A DNA stretch of 64,000 nucleotides from Bartonella sp. M0283 (GTDB taxonomy: Bacteria > Pseudomonadota > Alphaproteobacteria > Rhizobiales > Rhizobiaceae). The stretch covers positions 1,426,001 through 1,490,000 of the forward strand of contig NZ_JACFSK010000001.1 of the NCBI RefSeq assembly GCF_016100455.1, written 5' to 3'. A program made the translations under genes and the position numbers. Each line of letters begins with the position of its first letter. The stretch's first letter is position 1. The notes under the pieces are model-generated. The model made no database searches and was not told where the DNA came from. It worked only from the letters and a program-made list of their open reading frames with translations. This document shows, in pieces, positions 48,914 through 59,289 of this stretch.

Positions 48914-48946
48914 ACGGCTCTCCCGTTTGTTAAAAGAGCCGTTTTT
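48912..48946 (+). terminator. Intrinsic terminator after the GT2-like gene
   Basis: A 10-bp stem AAACGGCTCT (48912-48921) / AGAGCCGTTT (48935-48944) with a 13-nt loop is followed by TTT. It overlaps the stop codon of the GT2-like gene and can also end the convergent moaB transcript. Confidence 0.85.
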
Positions 48947-48980
48947 CATCAACAGATGACAGGAAAATCAATCAGTATTC

Positions 48981-49511
48981 TTACCGTTCTGTCAAGCGTG
49001 GCATAAGCATAACCAGATTATGTGGGCGCTGGCGACTATCAAGCTCGCCTTTCAATATATTATCCCATGCATCCTTGCAGGCACCTGTTGAACCAGGTAG
49101 GCAAAAAACAAATGTTCCATTGATAAGTCCTGCTGTTGCGCGGGACTGGATTGTCACCATGCCGATTGTCTCATAGGAAACTTTATGAAACATAGCCGAA
49201 AAACCATCCATCCGCTTGTCAAAAAGTGGCTCGATTGCTTCCGGTGTAACATCGCGTCCGGTAAAACCAGTACTACCGGTCGTGATGATAATTTCAACAT
49301 CGGGATCAGCTGCCCAATCAACAATTTTTTTGCGGATTTCCGGAATTTCATCGCGAACAATATCCCGTTTAGCCAAATTATGGCCTGCCGATTTGATACG
49401 TTCTTCCAGAACATCTCCGGACCGGTCATCGCTGGAGTTACGTGTATCCGACACTGATAAAACCGCAATATTAAGCGATTCCATTTTAGCTTTTTCATCA
49501 ATATGACTCAT
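48981..49511 (-). CDS. moaB: Molybdenum cofactor biosynthesis protein B
   Basis: Protein of 176 residues of the MoaB/Mog fold binding molybdopterin or its adenylate. The core is IIITTGSTGFTGRDVTPEA with NIAVLSVSDTRNSSDDRSGD at the N-terminus and FCLPGSTGACKDAWDNIL near the end. I use the ATG at 49511, spaced 9 bases from AGGA; an ATG three codons upstream is too close. It lies 15 bp after ispE. Confidence 0.93.
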   Translation of the reverse strand: MSHIDEKAKMESLNIAVLSVSDTRNSSDDRSGDVLEERIKSAGHNLAKRDIVRDEIPEIRKKIVDWAADPDVEIIITTGSTGFTGRDVTPEAIEPLFDKRMDGFSAMFHKVSYETIGMVTIQSRATAGLINGTFVFCLPGSTGACKDAWDNILKGELDSRQRPHNLVMLMPRLTER

Positions 49512-49526
49512 GATTTTCATTCCTGA

Positions 49527-50426
49527 TTATTCGTCTATTTTGCCCGTTGTCTCGACTGCTTTTACAAACCAGTCCGGTTTTTGTGATTTTATCTTGCTTG
49601 CCGCCTCTTCAGCTCTCTTGATATTTTCGTAAATACCGAAACAAGTCGCACCTGACCCCGACATACGAGAGAGAAGAGCGCCGTTCCCATCAAGTAGTCC
49701 CAAAACATCATCAAGTTCCGGTGCAAGCGCGCGTGCACATTCATAAAGGTCGTTATGTGTTTTTTTGAGTTCATTCACAAGTGAATGAAGATTTATCAAT
49801 TTTGCAAAATTTATATCAAGAGGCAGGCTTTTTTTATTGCCTAAAAGCTTAAAAATTTCCGGTGTCGAAATGGACTGCCCGTGATTGACAAGCACCATCG
49901 GAATTCTACAACAATCAACCGGCTGAAGTTTTTCGCCGATACCCGAGACACGAAGCGATTGGCGATTTAAAAAGGCCGAAAGGCACATCGGTACATCGGC
50001 CCCCAATGTCAAACCGAGCTCAAAAAGCTCTTCATTAGAAGCATCAATTTGCCATTGCTGTTTTAAGAGAGCAAATACACCGGCAGCATCGCCGGAGCCG
50101 CCACCGATGCCGGAAGCAACAGGCAGATTTTTCTCAAGGATGAGCTGACAAGGTTCAGACTTTGAAGGAAATTTTTTAACAAAAATATCGCGTGCTCTTG
50201 AAACCAGATTGTTCGCATCAGCTGTGAGCGCGACAGATTGAGGCCCGACAATGGAAAAACTATTTGTTTTGGCGGGTTTATAAGAGAGAACATCACCTTC
50301 AAAGCTGAAACAGACCAGACTATCAAGAAGGTGATAACCATCGTTGCGCTCCCCCACCACATGGAGCGCCAGATTGATTTTAATCGGTGTTACAATTGTT
50401 GCGGATTTTGCAACCTTGAAAGGCAC
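49527..50426 (-). CDS. ispE: 4-diphosphocytidyl-2-C-methyl-D-erythritol kinase
   Basis: GHMP kinase of 299 residues in the methylerythritol phosphate pathway. Visible motifs are TPIKINLALHVVGERNDGYHLL, the ATP loop LPVASGIGGGSGDAAG and the late LLSRMSGSGATCFGIYE. It starts 2 bp after the small membrane protein gene and is part of the run S49 peptidase-small protein-ispE-moaB. Confidence 0.95.
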   Translation of the reverse strand: MPFKVAKSATIVTPIKINLALHVVGERNDGYHLLDSLVCFSFEGDVLSYKPAKTNSFSIVGPQSVALTADANNLVSRARDIFVKKFPSKSEPCQLILEKNLPVASGIGGGSGDAAGVFALLKQQWQIDASNEELFELGLTLGADVPMCLSAFLNRQSLRVSGIGEKLQPVDCCRIPMVLVNHGQSISTPEIFKLLGNKKSLPLDINFAKLINLHSLVNELKKTHNDLYECARALAPELDDVLGLLDGNGALLSRMSGSGATCFGIYENIKRAEEAASKIKSQKPDWFVKAVETTGKIDE

Positions 50427-50428
50427 GT

Positions 50429-50614
50429 TTAATCCCGTTCAACGTAATATTCACCCGTTTCGGGATCTTTCACCAATGTACCATTTGCACCTGTGCGGCG
50501 TTCATCCTCGGCATGTTTTACACGCAAAGCGACGCGTTCAGATTCACGCTTGAAAGCACGATAGGCATAAAGCGCGGCTGCACAAATCAGACCATAAATA
50601 ACTAATCTCAACAT
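50429..50614 (-). CDS. Small single-pass membrane protein upstream of ispE
   Basis: Protein of 61 residues. An N-terminal hydrophobic helix (LRLVIYGLICAAALYAY) precedes a charged cytoplasmic tail that ends in VKDPETGEYYVERD. ATG at 50614 with AAGGTG upstream; a longer frame to 50638 is unsupported. It abuts ispE (2 bp). I do not recognise a named family. The tail motif PETGEYY recurs in small alphaproteobacterial proteins of unknown role. Confidence 0.7.
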   Translation of the reverse strand: MLRLVIYGLICAAALYAYRAFKRESERVALRVKHAEDERRTGANGTLVKDPETGEYYVERD

Positions 50615-50711
50615 TTTCACCTTTAGCTCCCATGTCATTATTTGATAATTAATGAGCGCAAATCAAGTCTTGAAACGATTATTGTTATATCTTCCTACAA
50701 AATTTGTCTTT

Positions 50712-51560
50712 TTAAAGTCCATAGCGCTGCCACAAAGCCCGTTCTTCTGCCGATTGGATAAGACCATCAACAGTTGACGAGACCAAGCCCGCCGAAATGG
50801 CCGGAGTTTTGCGTCCCAACAAGCTTCTGGAAGCTGAAACAAGACGCATTTTGGCATCGTGTCCATAGCGTTGTTTGATTAGAGAACGCAAATCGGAAAG
50901 TTCATCAACAAGTCCGAGCTCCTTACCCTTTTTGCCCGTCCAGAACATGCCGGTAAACAAATTGGGGTCATCGGCAAGTTTGGAACCCCGACTTTCCTTG
51001 ACGAGATTGATAAAGGTTTCATGAATTTCAAGTTGGAGAGCTTTCAAGTGATCAACATCCGCTTTTTTTTCAGGCTGGAACGGGTCAAGCGAAACTTTGT
51101 TTTTGCCGGCTGTGTAAACGCGGCGCTCAACGCCGATTTTTTTGAGCAATTCAGGAAAACCGAATGATGCGGAAACTACACCAATTGAGCCCACAACCGA
51201 AGATGGATCTGCAAAAATTTCGTCGCCGGCACAAGCAATCATATAGCCGCCGGATGCAGCAACATCTTCAACAAAGACGAGAACGCGTTTATGTTTTTCT
51301 TCCGCAAGGTCACGAATGCGACGGTAAATCAGGCGCGATTGAACAGGAGAGCCACCCGGAGAATTGACAGAAATAGCGACAGCTGGAGCTTCTTTGTCGG
51401 AGAATGCTTTTTCAAGAGCGTTTGCACAAGAACTAAGCGATAAAGTTTGGCGCAAAGGGGAAGAAGCTTCCATAATCATCCCCTGCAACCGCACAACCGG
51501 AATCTCGACAGCATTGGAACGGAAACGGCGTGGAATAAAACGTTTGAAAAAGCCTGACAA
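50712..51560 (-). CDS. S49-family peptidase (SppA-like)
   Basis: Protein of 282 residues resembling signal-peptide peptidase SppA/SohB. The oxyanion region is VNSPGGSPVQS, the catalytic serine lies in DVAASGGYMIACAGD, and SSVVGSIGVVSASFGFPELLKKIGVE carries the substrate-site text. The start is TTG at 51560 with AGGAG 8 bases upstream; no nearby ATG fits. There is no clear N-terminal membrane anchor, unlike many SppA proteins. It heads the run towards ispE and moaB. Confidence 0.87.
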   Translation of the reverse strand: MSGFFKRFIPRRFRSNAVEIPVVRLQGMIMEASSPLRQTLSLSSCANALEKAFSDKEAPAVAISVNSPGGSPVQSRLIYRRIRDLAEEKHKRVLVFVEDVAASGGYMIACAGDEIFADPSSVVGSIGVVSASFGFPELLKKIGVERRVYTAGKNKVSLDPFQPEKKADVDHLKALQLEIHETFINLVKESRGSKLADDPNLFTGMFWTGKKGKELGLVDELSDLRSLIKQRYGHDAKMRLVSASRSLLGRKTPAISAGLVSSTVDGLIQSAEERALWQRYGL

Positions 51561-51662
51561 AGTTTAAACTCCTGACAAAAGATCTGCTTTAATGGCTCAA
51601 AAAATGCACCATTGTCATTTAAGATGTAAATGGCAAAAAGCAATATTTTGTTAAAATTCCGC

Positions 51663-52469
51663 TCAAATACTCTGCCAAATACTCATTTTACCATTATTGA
51701 TTGCATCGACAAGTGGCGAAAAAGCATGAAGATCATCGTCATGAATGTAAAGTGCGGGCATCAGGGAAAGAGGCGCTTTGCTTGCTCTCTTGGCATGAAC
51801 AAGAATGCGGATTGCTGCGCTGTTTTTGCGCGAATGCACCGGAAATACCAGAACATCACCAAAACGTCCTTCGAACGCCTTCAGAATTTCTGACAAAGAT
51901 TGTGGCCGCGCAACTAACCCCAAATAGCCCGATGGTCTTATAATTGCCGCAGCCGTACGAATCCAGTCTTCAAACATATGATCAGACATAACATGCGCTT
52001 CGGCTTTCAAATTGTCGGGTGTTTTACGGTCAAAAGGTGAATTAAAAGGCGGATTCATGATTGCAAAATCGAAAGCATTGTCAGAAAGCCCCGCCTCTTG
52101 TCTTTGCTTGCCCCTTAAAGTTACATCGGCCAAAATAACATTGATCCGTGGCGCAATTGCCGCGTTTTCTGCAAGTGCAATACTTTTTCTCGCAAAATTG
52201 ACCATTTCCGCAGCGCGTTCAACGAGAGTGACCTCGACATTTTTACACCGGGAGGCAACAGCAAAGCCTGCTGCACCGGCACCGGCGCCAAGATCGACAA
52301 TTTTTCCCTTGAAATCGGTTGGCACGAGCCCGCCCAGCAACATTGCATCCATGCCTGAACGGTGCCCGCCACTTTTGGGCTGAACCAGATAAAATCCACC
52401 ACGATGGAAGACATCGATCGTTTCGTTCAAGGAGGAAGTATCCAATTTATTGTCTTTGTGATAGTTCAT
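51663..52469 (-). CDS. TrmN6-like SAM-dependent N6-adenine methyltransferase
   Basis: Protein of 268 residues with a class I methyltransferase fold: VDLGAGAGAAGFAVA binds SAM and FAIMNPPFNSP is the catalytic NPPF motif of N6-adenine or protein-glutamine methyltransferases. Overall it resembles tRNA1(Val) adenine-37 methyltransferases. The ATG at 52469 lies inside the end of the DUF2007 gene (23-bp overlap), implying coupling. The actual substrate is inferred. Confidence 0.8.
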   Translation of the reverse strand: MNYHKDNKLDTSSLNETIDVFHRGGFYLVQPKSGGHRSGMDAMLLGGLVPTDFKGKIVDLGAGAGAAGFAVASRCKNVEVTLVERAAEMVNFARKSIALAENAAIAPRINVILADVTLRGKQRQEAGLSDNAFDFAIMNPPFNSPFDRKTPDNLKAEAHVMSDHMFEDWIRTAAAIIRPSGYLGLVARPQSLSEILKAFEGRFGDVLVFPVHSRKNSAAIRILVHAKRASKAPLSLMPALYIHDDDLHAFSPLVDAINNGKMSIWQSI

Positions 52470-52674
52470 GGGCCAAGCCTGCATCTACCATAATTTGCCT
52501 TGCTTCTTCAGCATATTCTTCGCCGACAAGAAAGCGCCGTGTGATTGCTCCGAGAGACCCTTCTGCAACGCTGGTGTTCTGATCGGTTACAAAATAAACA
52601 ATCCCCTCCGATTTCATAAGGCTTTCGACAAATGAAATGAGAACAATGTCGTTGGTGTCAAACAATTCAATCAT
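52447..52674 (-). CDS. DUF2007 family protein
   Basis: Protein of 75 residues with MIELFDTNDIVLISFVESLMKSEGI and the later RFLVGEEYAEEARQIM, the pattern of DUF2007 (putative signal-transducing, PII-like small domain). ATG at 52674 is chosen because it gives the usual family start. In-frame starts at 52689 and 52776 exist. It is divergent from ispB, a placement seen in related genomes, and overlaps the methyltransferase gene. Confidence 0.8.
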   Translation of the reverse strand: MIELFDTNDIVLISFVESLMKSEGIVYFVTDQNTSVAEGSLGAITRRFLVGEEYAEEARQIMVDAGLAHELSQRQ

Positions 52675-52848
52675 AAAACTATCTTGCATATTTTCTTTTT
52701 GAAGGGCAGCCGGACGAAGAAGAAAATGGTATTTTTTCCTGAATTTTTTTCCAAAACGCTCTATCTTAAATAACATCTTGCTTGAGTTGATAGAATTGCT
52801 TCATTAAGGTGCGGGCAAAAAATCAGGAAATTTCCAGGAGAATGGGCA

Positions 52849-53865
52849 TTGGTTGCTGAGAACAAAACAGGTCAAAAAGTCGAATATCAGGCGTCTATAA
52901 AGCCGCTTATCGATATTACAAAAGATGATATGCAAAAAGTAAATGAACTTATCATTGCTATGGCCGGTTCCGATGTGGAAATGATTCCTGAAGTCTCGAA
53001 CCATCTTATTTCTTCCGGTGGCAAGAGATTGAGACCGATGTTGACCCTCGCTTCTGCACGCTTGTTCGGTTATCAGGGATCAGGGCATATCAAGCTGGCA
53101 ACAGCAGTTGAATTTATGCACACAGCAACTCTTCTTCATGACGATGTTGTCGATGATAGCGATATGCGTCGGGGAAAATCGACCGCCAGAATGATCTGGG
53201 GCAATGAGGCGAGTGTTCTCGTCGGCGACTTTTTGCTTGGACAAGCATTCAAAATGATGGTTGAAGTCAATTCAATGGACGCTTTGTCGGTGCTTGCCAA
53301 TGCTGCCGCGATTATCGCAGAAGGTGAAGTTATGCAGCTTGCGGCTGCAAAGCATCTGACCACAACAGAAGACGAGTATCTCAAAGTTATCAATGCCAAG
53401 ACTGCTGCGCTTTTTTCTGCGGCAGCAGAAGTCGGCCCTATCATTGCAGGATGTGGGGAAAAAGAACGTCAGGCTTTGAGACATTACGGGACTTCGCTCG
53501 GACTTGCTTTTCAGCTTGTCGATGACGCACTTGACTATGGCGGCAATTCCAAAAATCTGGGTAAAAATACCGGAGATGATTTCCGCGAAGGCAAAATTAC
53601 TATGCCTGTTATTCTTTCCTATATTCGTGGAGACGATGAAGAAAAAAACTTCTGGAAACAATCTCTCGAAGAGGGAAAAAATGATGATGATGCGCTAGCC
53701 CATGCGCTGAAACTCATGAAGCAACATCATAGTCTTGAAGATACGATCAAAGCAGCGCGCCATCATGGCAATGAGGCATTGAAGGCTCTTGACGGGCTCA
53801 ACCCCAGCAAGGAAAAAGCAGCATTGTGCGAAGTGATCGAGTTTTGTATTTCTCGTGTGAATTAA
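52849..53865 (+). CDS. ispB: Polyprenyl (octaprenyl/decaprenyl) diphosphate synthase
   Basis: Protein of 338 residues making the long-chain prenyl diphosphate used by UbiA. Both aspartate-rich motifs are present: LLHDDVVDDSDMRRGK and LVDDALDYGG, along with GGKRLRPMLTLASA. Chain length (C40 or C50) is not readable by eye; ubiquinone-10 is usual in the order. The start is TTG at 52849 behind an AGGAG site. It lies divergent from DUF2007. Confidence 0.94.
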   Translation: MVAENKTGQKVEYQASIKPLIDITKDDMQKVNELIIAMAGSDVEMIPEVSNHLISSGGKRLRPMLTLASARLFGYQGSGHIKLATAVEFMHTATLLHDDVVDDSDMRRGKSTARMIWGNEASVLVGDFLLGQAFKMMVEVNSMDALSVLANAAAIIAEGEVMQLAAAKHLTTTEDEYLKVINAKTAALFSAAAEVGPIIAGCGEKERQALRHYGTSLGLAFQLVDDALDYGGNSKNLGKNTGDDFREGKITMPVILSYIRGDDEEKNFWKQSLEEGKNDDDALAHALKLMKQHHSLEDTIKAARHHGNEALKALDGLNPSKEKAALCEVIEFCISRVN

Positions 53866-53998
53866 ATTTCCTCAAAAACAGCGCTCTTATAAATTCTTAT
53901 AAAAATGACGGGGAATTGATGGAATTTTTAAACAAATTGGCTGGATATATCCTATAAAGGTTGCCAACCTGTTTTATGTTGGAAAAAGGATCTTTTCT

Positions 53999-55747
53999 AT
54001 GCAAGCCGCGAAAATGACTCGCCTGATTGCACTTTTGGCTGCCGGAACGATATTGATGACAACCTCCGCTTTTGCAAAAAAAGAAGAGCCTGTCAAAGCG
54101 GGTTCGTTTGCCGGAGCTTATTTGGCAGGTCGCATCGCAGCCAGCGACAACAATGTCGATCTTGCTATTTCCTATTTCAAACAGGCTCTCGGTTTTGAAC
54201 CGGATAACGTATCCATGCAGCAGGATATGCTTTTAACCCTTTTGTCTGCAGGCGAGTTCAAAGACGCTGTCAAACAGGCAAAACGGCTCAAAGGGAATGC
54301 CGATGTGGAACGCTATGTCAGGCTTACACTTGCAAGTGATGCCTTTATCAGAAAAAATTACATTGGCGCGAAAAGCGAACTCGAATTTTCCGATCCCTCC
54401 GACATGGATAAACTTTCGTCCGGATTGATGGGAGCATGGGCAACATTCGGACGCGGAAATACAAAAGGCGCCATTCAAGAAGTCAAAGATCTTCTCGGAC
54501 CGGTTTGGTATGATTTGTTTCTAAGTTATCATATGGCGCTGATGAACGATCTTGCCGGACATAAAGATGAGGCAGAGCGCTACTACAAGCAGGCGTTAAA
54601 CGACCGACAAGGTGGTGCTGCCGCACCTGACACCTATGAACGTATCATTATTTCTTATGCATCGTTTCAATTGCACAACGATAAACGCGATGAAGCACTC
54701 GCCACCTTACGCGAAGGCGAGAAAATGCTTACCGGACGTGATGCATTGAAAAACATCCGTCAACGGATTGAAGACGGAAGTTCTCTGGATATGGTGATCA
54801 AAACACCGCAAGAAGGTGCGAGCGAAGTGCTTTATGATCTCGGCACAGCCATTAACCGTGGGGGTGCGGAGGCGTTTGCACGTATTTTCCTCCAATTGTC
54901 TGAAGCAATGCGTCCCCACAATGACGCAACACTTTTCCAGCTTGCCGATATTTCCTCCAAACTGGAAGAAAACAACCGCGCGATCGACATCTATCAGGAG
55001 ATACCGGTAAAATCACCTTATTATCGGGATGCGGAGCTGAGACTTGCGCTTATTCTGGCTGACACAGGAAAGAGCGAAGAAGCCATTCGTCACCTTTCAG
55101 CACTTGAAAAAGAATTTCCGGAAGACCAACGTATTTCAATGGCAATGACCGGCGTCTATATGCAAGATAAAGCTTATGACAAAGCCGCTGCCGTAATGGA
55201 CCGTGCAATTTCCCGCATTCCGCATCTTGAACAAGAAAACTGGTTGATGCTCTATCAACGCGGTATGGCGGAAGAGCGCTTGAAAGAATGGGATAAAGCC
55301 GAACCGGACTTTCGAAAAGCGCTGGAGCTCTATCCTAACCAGCCGCAGGTTTTGAACTATCTTGGCTATTCATTAATCGATCGCAATGAAAAACTTGATG
55401 AAGCTTTGAATATGGTCAAGAAAGCAGCCGAACTGCGGGCACAAGACGGCTATATCGTCGACTCTCTCGGATGGGCCTATTATAAACTCGGTCGCTATGA
55501 CGAGGCCGTCAAAACGCTGGAAAACGCGGTTAAATTACGACCCGAAGACGCAACCATTAATGACCACCTTGGTGACGCTTATTGGATGGTCGGACGCAAA
55601 CTTGAAGCCACATTCCAGTGGAATCATGCAATTGCCGGAAAACCCGAACCGGAAGAATTGACAAAAATTCAGGAAAAGTTGAAATCCGGTCTAAAAACAC
55701 CGGCATTGGAAAAATCTGCCGAAAAAACCGATAGCAAGCAAAATTAA
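53999..55747 (+). CDS. Exported tetratricopeptide-repeat protein
   Basis: Protein of 582 residues with a signal peptide ending in TSAFA (near residue 26). TPR-like repeats fill most of the chain, the clearest from about residue 320 to 560: LEKEFPEDQRISMAMTGVY, DKAEPDFRKALELYPNQ, YDEAVKTLENAVKLRPED. TPR arrays bind peptides or partner proteins; the partner is unknown. ATG at 53999 with AAGGA; an alternative ATG five codons later is possible. It lies between ispB and glyQ on the same strand. Confidence 0.85.
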   Translation: MQAAKMTRLIALLAAGTILMTTSAFAKKEEPVKAGSFAGAYLAGRIAASDNNVDLAISYFKQALGFEPDNVSMQQDMLLTLLSAGEFKDAVKQAKRLKGNADVERYVRLTLASDAFIRKNYIGAKSELEFSDPSDMDKLSSGLMGAWATFGRGNTKGAIQEVKDLLGPVWYDLFLSYHMALMNDLAGHKDEAERYYKQALNDRQGGAAAPDTYERIIISYASFQLHNDKRDEALATLREGEKMLTGRDALKNIRQRIEDGSSLDMVIKTPQEGASEVLYDLGTAINRGGAEAFARIFLQLSEAMRPHNDATLFQLADISSKLEENNRAIDIYQEIPVKSPYYRDAELRLALILADTGKSEEAIRHLSALEKEFPEDQRISMAMTGVYMQDKAYDKAAAVMDRAISRIPHLEQENWLMLYQRGMAEERLKEWDKAEPDFRKALELYPNQPQVLNYLGYSLIDRNEKLDEALNMVKKAAELRAQDGYIVDSLGWAYYKLGRYDEAVKTLENAVKLRPEDATINDHLGDAYWMVGRKLEATFQWNHAIAGKPEPEELTKIQEKLKSGLKTPALEKSAEKTDSKQN

Positions 55748-55883
55748 ACGGGCAAAGCTGTTGCTCTATTACTGTTTTGATTTCTCTCGTCTCTTGACCA
55801 TAGGGGCGTGAAAGCATAGACATTTTTCATGCCGGAATTTCCCTTTCCGGATATGTTTTTATCAATCTCAAAAGGGTAATATC

Positions 55884-56828
55884 GTGAGCCTACCCGAATA
55901 TCTTGATCCGAAACGCTCTTTTCAGGGTCTTATCCTGACGTTGCAGAATTACTGGGCGCAATATGGTTGCGCTGTTTTGCAGCCATATGACATGGAAGTT
56001 GGAGCTGGTACTTTTCATCCGGCGACAACCTTGCGGTCACTGGGACCTCGCCCATGGAAAGCTGCCTATGTACAACCTTCGCGCCGTCCGACCGACGGTC
56101 GCTATGGTGAAAATCCGAACCGTTTACAACATTATTATCAATTCCAGGTTTTGCTCAAACCTTCACCGGATGATTTACAGGATCTTTATCTCGGATCTTT
56201 GCGGGCTATCGGACTTGATACACATCTCCATGATGTGCGATTTGTTGAAGATGACTGGGAAAGCCCGACCTTGGGAGCATGGGGGCTTGGCTGGGAATGC
56301 TGGTGCGACGGTATGGAAGTATCGCAATTCACTTACTTTCAGCAGATTTGCGGCATTGAATGTTCTCCCGTTTCGGGAGAGCTCACCTATGGTCTGGAAC
56401 GGCTCGCAATGTACATCCAAGGCGTTGACAATGTTTATGATTTGAATTTCAACGGACGCGAAGGTGAAGATAAAATAAGCTACGGAGATATATTCCTGCA
56501 AGCAGAGCAGGAATATTCGCGTTTCAATTTCGAATTTGCCGATACCGAACTTTTGCACCGCCATTTCATTGATGCAGAACGCGAATGCGCGGCTATTCTG
56601 GAAGCAGGAAAACCTCAAGAAAAAGGCGGACTTCACCTTTGTGTCATGCCGGCTTATGACCAATGTATCAAAGCCAGTCACGTCTTCAATCTTTTACAAG
56701 CGCGCGGTGTCATATCTGTTACCGAACGACAAAGCTATATTTTGCGGGTTCGCGATCTTGCGCGCCGTTGTGGTGAAGCTTTTCTGTTAACCGACGCCGG
56801 TGGCGCAAATTACAAAGGAGAAGCCTGA
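55884..56828 (+). CDS. glyQ: Glycyl-tRNA synthetase alpha subunit
   Basis: Protein of 314 residues, the catalytic subunit of the bacterial alpha2beta2 enzyme. Characteristic segments: [42 protein letters not shown]-like [24 protein letters not shown], and [17 protein letters not shown] [21 protein letters not shown]. The start is GTG with AAAAGGG upstream. The stop overlaps glyS by one base (TGATG). Confidence 0.97.
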   Translation: MSLPEYLDPKRSFQGLILTLQNYWAQYGCAVLQPYDMEVGAGTFHPATTLRSLGPRPWKAAYVQPSRRPTDGRYGENPNRLQHYYQFQVLLKPSPDDLQDLYLGSLRAIGLDTHLHDVRFVEDDWESPTLGAWGLGWECWCDGMEVSQFTYFQQICGIECSPVSGELTYGLERLAMYIQGVDNVYDLNFNGREGEDKISYGDIFLQAEQEYSRFNFEFADTELLHRHFIDAERECAAILEAGKPQEKGGLHLCVMPAYDQCIKASHVFNLLQARGVISVTERQSYILRVRDLARRCGEAFLLTDAGGANYKGEA

Positions 56829-59122
56829 TGCCCGACCTTCTTCTGGAACTTTTAAGTGAAGAAATCCCCGCTCGTATGCAGCGTAAAGCGGCAGGCGACC
56901 TGAAAAAACTGGTCACCAACGGACTTGTTGACAATGGTCTTGTTTACGAAGCAGCGCGCGGATATTGGACACCACGGCGCTTGACACTCGATATCAGAGG
57001 TTTGAGTGCCCGTTCGAAAGACGTTCATGAAGAGCGCAAAGGCCCGAGCGTAAAAGCTCCCGAGCAAGCCATAAACGGTTTTTTACGCTCTGCCGGATTG
57101 AGCGATATAAGCGAGGCAGAAGTTAAAACCGACCCCAAGAAAGGGGATTTCTATATTGCCCGAATTACCAAAAAAGGGCGCAGTGCCGAAGAAATTATTG
57201 CCGATATCATGCCCGATATCATTCGCAGTTTTCCTTGGCCGAAATCCATGCGCTGGGGCAAGCAATCAACAAAACAGAATGCCTTGCGCTGGGTCCGTCC
57301 ATTGAAAAACATTCTGTGCGTTTTCGGGCCTGAAAATGATGCAACGGAAGTCGTTCCTTTCGAGGTGGCAGGACTTAAGAGCAACAACATAACCTATGGC
57401 CACCGTTTTTTGAGCGATGGCAAGCCGATCGAAGTTCGTCGTTTTGAAGACTATGTAACGAAGCTCGAAAACGAGAAAGTCATTCTGGATGGCGACCGCC
57501 GCAAAGAAATCATCCTTGCCGATGCACGCAATCTATGTTTTGCCAAGGGGCTTGAGTTGGTCGAGGATGAGGGACTGGCCGAAGAAGTATCAAACCTTGT
57601 TGAATGGCCTGTCGTTCTTATGGGTGAATTCGAGGAAAGCTTTTTGCAAATTCCTGCCGAAATCATCCGGCTCACCATCCGTATCAATCAAAAATGCTTT
57701 GTCACCCGTAAACAGGGGGAAGAGCAAAAACTATCCAATCACTTCATATTGGTATCCAATATTGTTGCTCCGGATGGTGGCAAAGAAATAGCACGAGGCA
57801 ATGCCAAAGTTGTGCGGGCGCGTTTGTCGGATGCCTTGTATTTCTGGCATACCGACCAACACAACCTGCCCGATCTTTCCGAGCTTTCTCTGTCGGCTGA
57901 AAAACTTGGCCTTGATTTGAAGAAGCCGCTTGACCAACGTATGGCGCGCCTTGACCATTTGAATGTAACCTTTCACGCGAAACTCGGCACACAAGGGGCA
58001 AGAGTCGAGCGCATTACCGCTCTTTCTTCAATCATTGCTCCGCCGGTTGGTGCCGATGCCAAACTTGCCAAACGCGCTGCACTCCTTGCAAAAGCCGATT
58101 TGCAAACAGAAGCCGTTGGCGAATTTCCCGAACTCCAAGGCGTCATGGGGCATAAATATGCTCTTCTTCAAGGCGAAGACCCAAGCGTTGCTGCAGCTAT
58201 CGAAGAACATTATAAGCCTCAAGGACCAACGGACAGCGTTCCGCGTGCCCCTGTTTCAATTGCCGTTGCCCTTGCCGACAAGATTGACACTCTTGTAGGC
58301 TTCTGGCTTATCGACGAAAAGCCGACAGGTTCGAAAGATCCTTTTGCGCTGCGGCGTGCATGTCTCGGTGTCATCCGCCTGCTCCTTGCGCGCGATTGGA
58401 CAATCCATCTTATGCCGATTTTCAAACAGGCAATCGGTCTTATTTCACGCCACACGATAGAACGCGCATTGAGCCTCTATGAAGATGGTTTGCGTCATGA
58501 AAACGCAAAAGAAACCGACGCCGCAGAAGATGTCGATAATGCACTTTCAATGGAGGAAAAGAAGCTCGAGAAGGAAGTGGCTGCAAAAACCGAGCCGGTA
58601 CTCGCCGATCTTTTATCCTTCTTCCATGAGCGCCTCAAAGTTTATCTCAAAGACGAAGGTGCCCGCCACGATGCTATCGATGCAGTCATGCAAGATGATG
58701 ACGATGATCTCTTGCAGGTTGCCCGTCGCGTCGAGGCCTTGATTTCCTTCATTAATACTGATGACGGGAATAATCTGATTGCCGGCTTCAAACGTGCGTT
58801 CAATATTCTGGAAGCCGAGATCAAGAAAAAAACCCGGATTGCTGACAAAGTTGATCCCGAGCTTTTCATTGAAGAAGAAGAAAAATCACTTTTCAACGCT
58901 ATCGTCGATGCTGAAAACAAGGTGAAATCCCACATTGCTTCCAATGATTTTTCTGGAGCTTTGCTCGTGCTTGCGGGATTACGTCAGCCTGTTGATGCAT
59001 TTTTTGAAAAAGTACTCGTCAATGACAATAATGACGCAGTAAGGGCAAACCGGTTGTCACTCTTGCAACGCATCACAACAGTGACTGGAAAGGTGGCCGA
59101 TTTTTCCAAACTTGCCGGTTGA
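56828..59122 (+). CDS. glyS: Glycyl-tRNA synthetase beta subunit
   Basis: Protein of 764 residues, partner of GlyQ. It opens [18 protein letters not shown] and has [16 protein letters not shown] text ([12 protein letters not shown]), followed by an HD-like central domain and a C-terminal anticodon-binding DALR-like domain. It is longer than the roughly 690-residue E. coli protein. The extra length includes a charged stretch at about 557-590 rich in Glu, Asp and Lys. It is translationally coupled to glyQ. Confidence 0.96.
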   Translation: MPDLLLELLSEEIPARMQRKAAGDLKKLVTNGLVDNGLVYEAARGYWTPRRLTLDIRGLSARSKDVHEERKGPSVKAPEQAINGFLRSAGLSDISEAEVKTDPKKGDFYIARITKKGRSAEEIIADIMPDIIRSFPWPKSMRWGKQSTKQNALRWVRPLKNILCVFGPENDATEVVPFEVAGLKSNNITYGHRFLSDGKPIEVRRFEDYVTKLENEKVILDGDRRKEIILADARNLCFAKGLELVEDEGLAEEVSNLVEWPVVLMGEFEESFLQIPAEIIRLTIRINQKCFVTRKQGEEQKLSNHFILVSNIVAPDGGKEIARGNAKVVRARLSDALYFWHTDQHNLPDLSELSLSAEKLGLDLKKPLDQRMARLDHLNVTFHAKLGTQGARVERITALSSIIAPPVGADAKLAKRAALLAKADLQTEAVGEFPELQGVMGHKYALLQGEDPSVAAAIEEHYKPQGPTDSVPRAPVSIAVALADKIDTLVGFWLIDEKPTGSKDPFALRRACLGVIRLLLARDWTIHLMPIFKQAIGLISRHTIERALSLYEDGLRHENAKETDAAEDVDNALSMEEKKLEKEVAAKTEPVLADLLSFFHERLKVYLKDEGARHDAIDAVMQDDDDDLLQVARRVEALISFINTDDGNNLIAGFKRAFNILEAEIKKKTRIADKVDPELFIEEEEKSLFNAIVDAENKVKSHIASNDFSGALLVLAGLRQPVDAFFEKVLVNDNNDAVRANRLSLLQRITTVTGKVADFSKLAG

Positions 59123-59289
59123 AAGTTACAAGGGAATCCGCCTGATCAAGCCCCGATTTGAATTGTTTTCAAAATCGGGTTTGTAGGGCGGTGCCCGCAC
59201 TTTATTGCCCTCAAACGGCCACAAAGAATATTATAAAATTTAAGAGTTGCCGGTGATTGGATATTGTTTTACCGGCAGCGGAGAATGAA

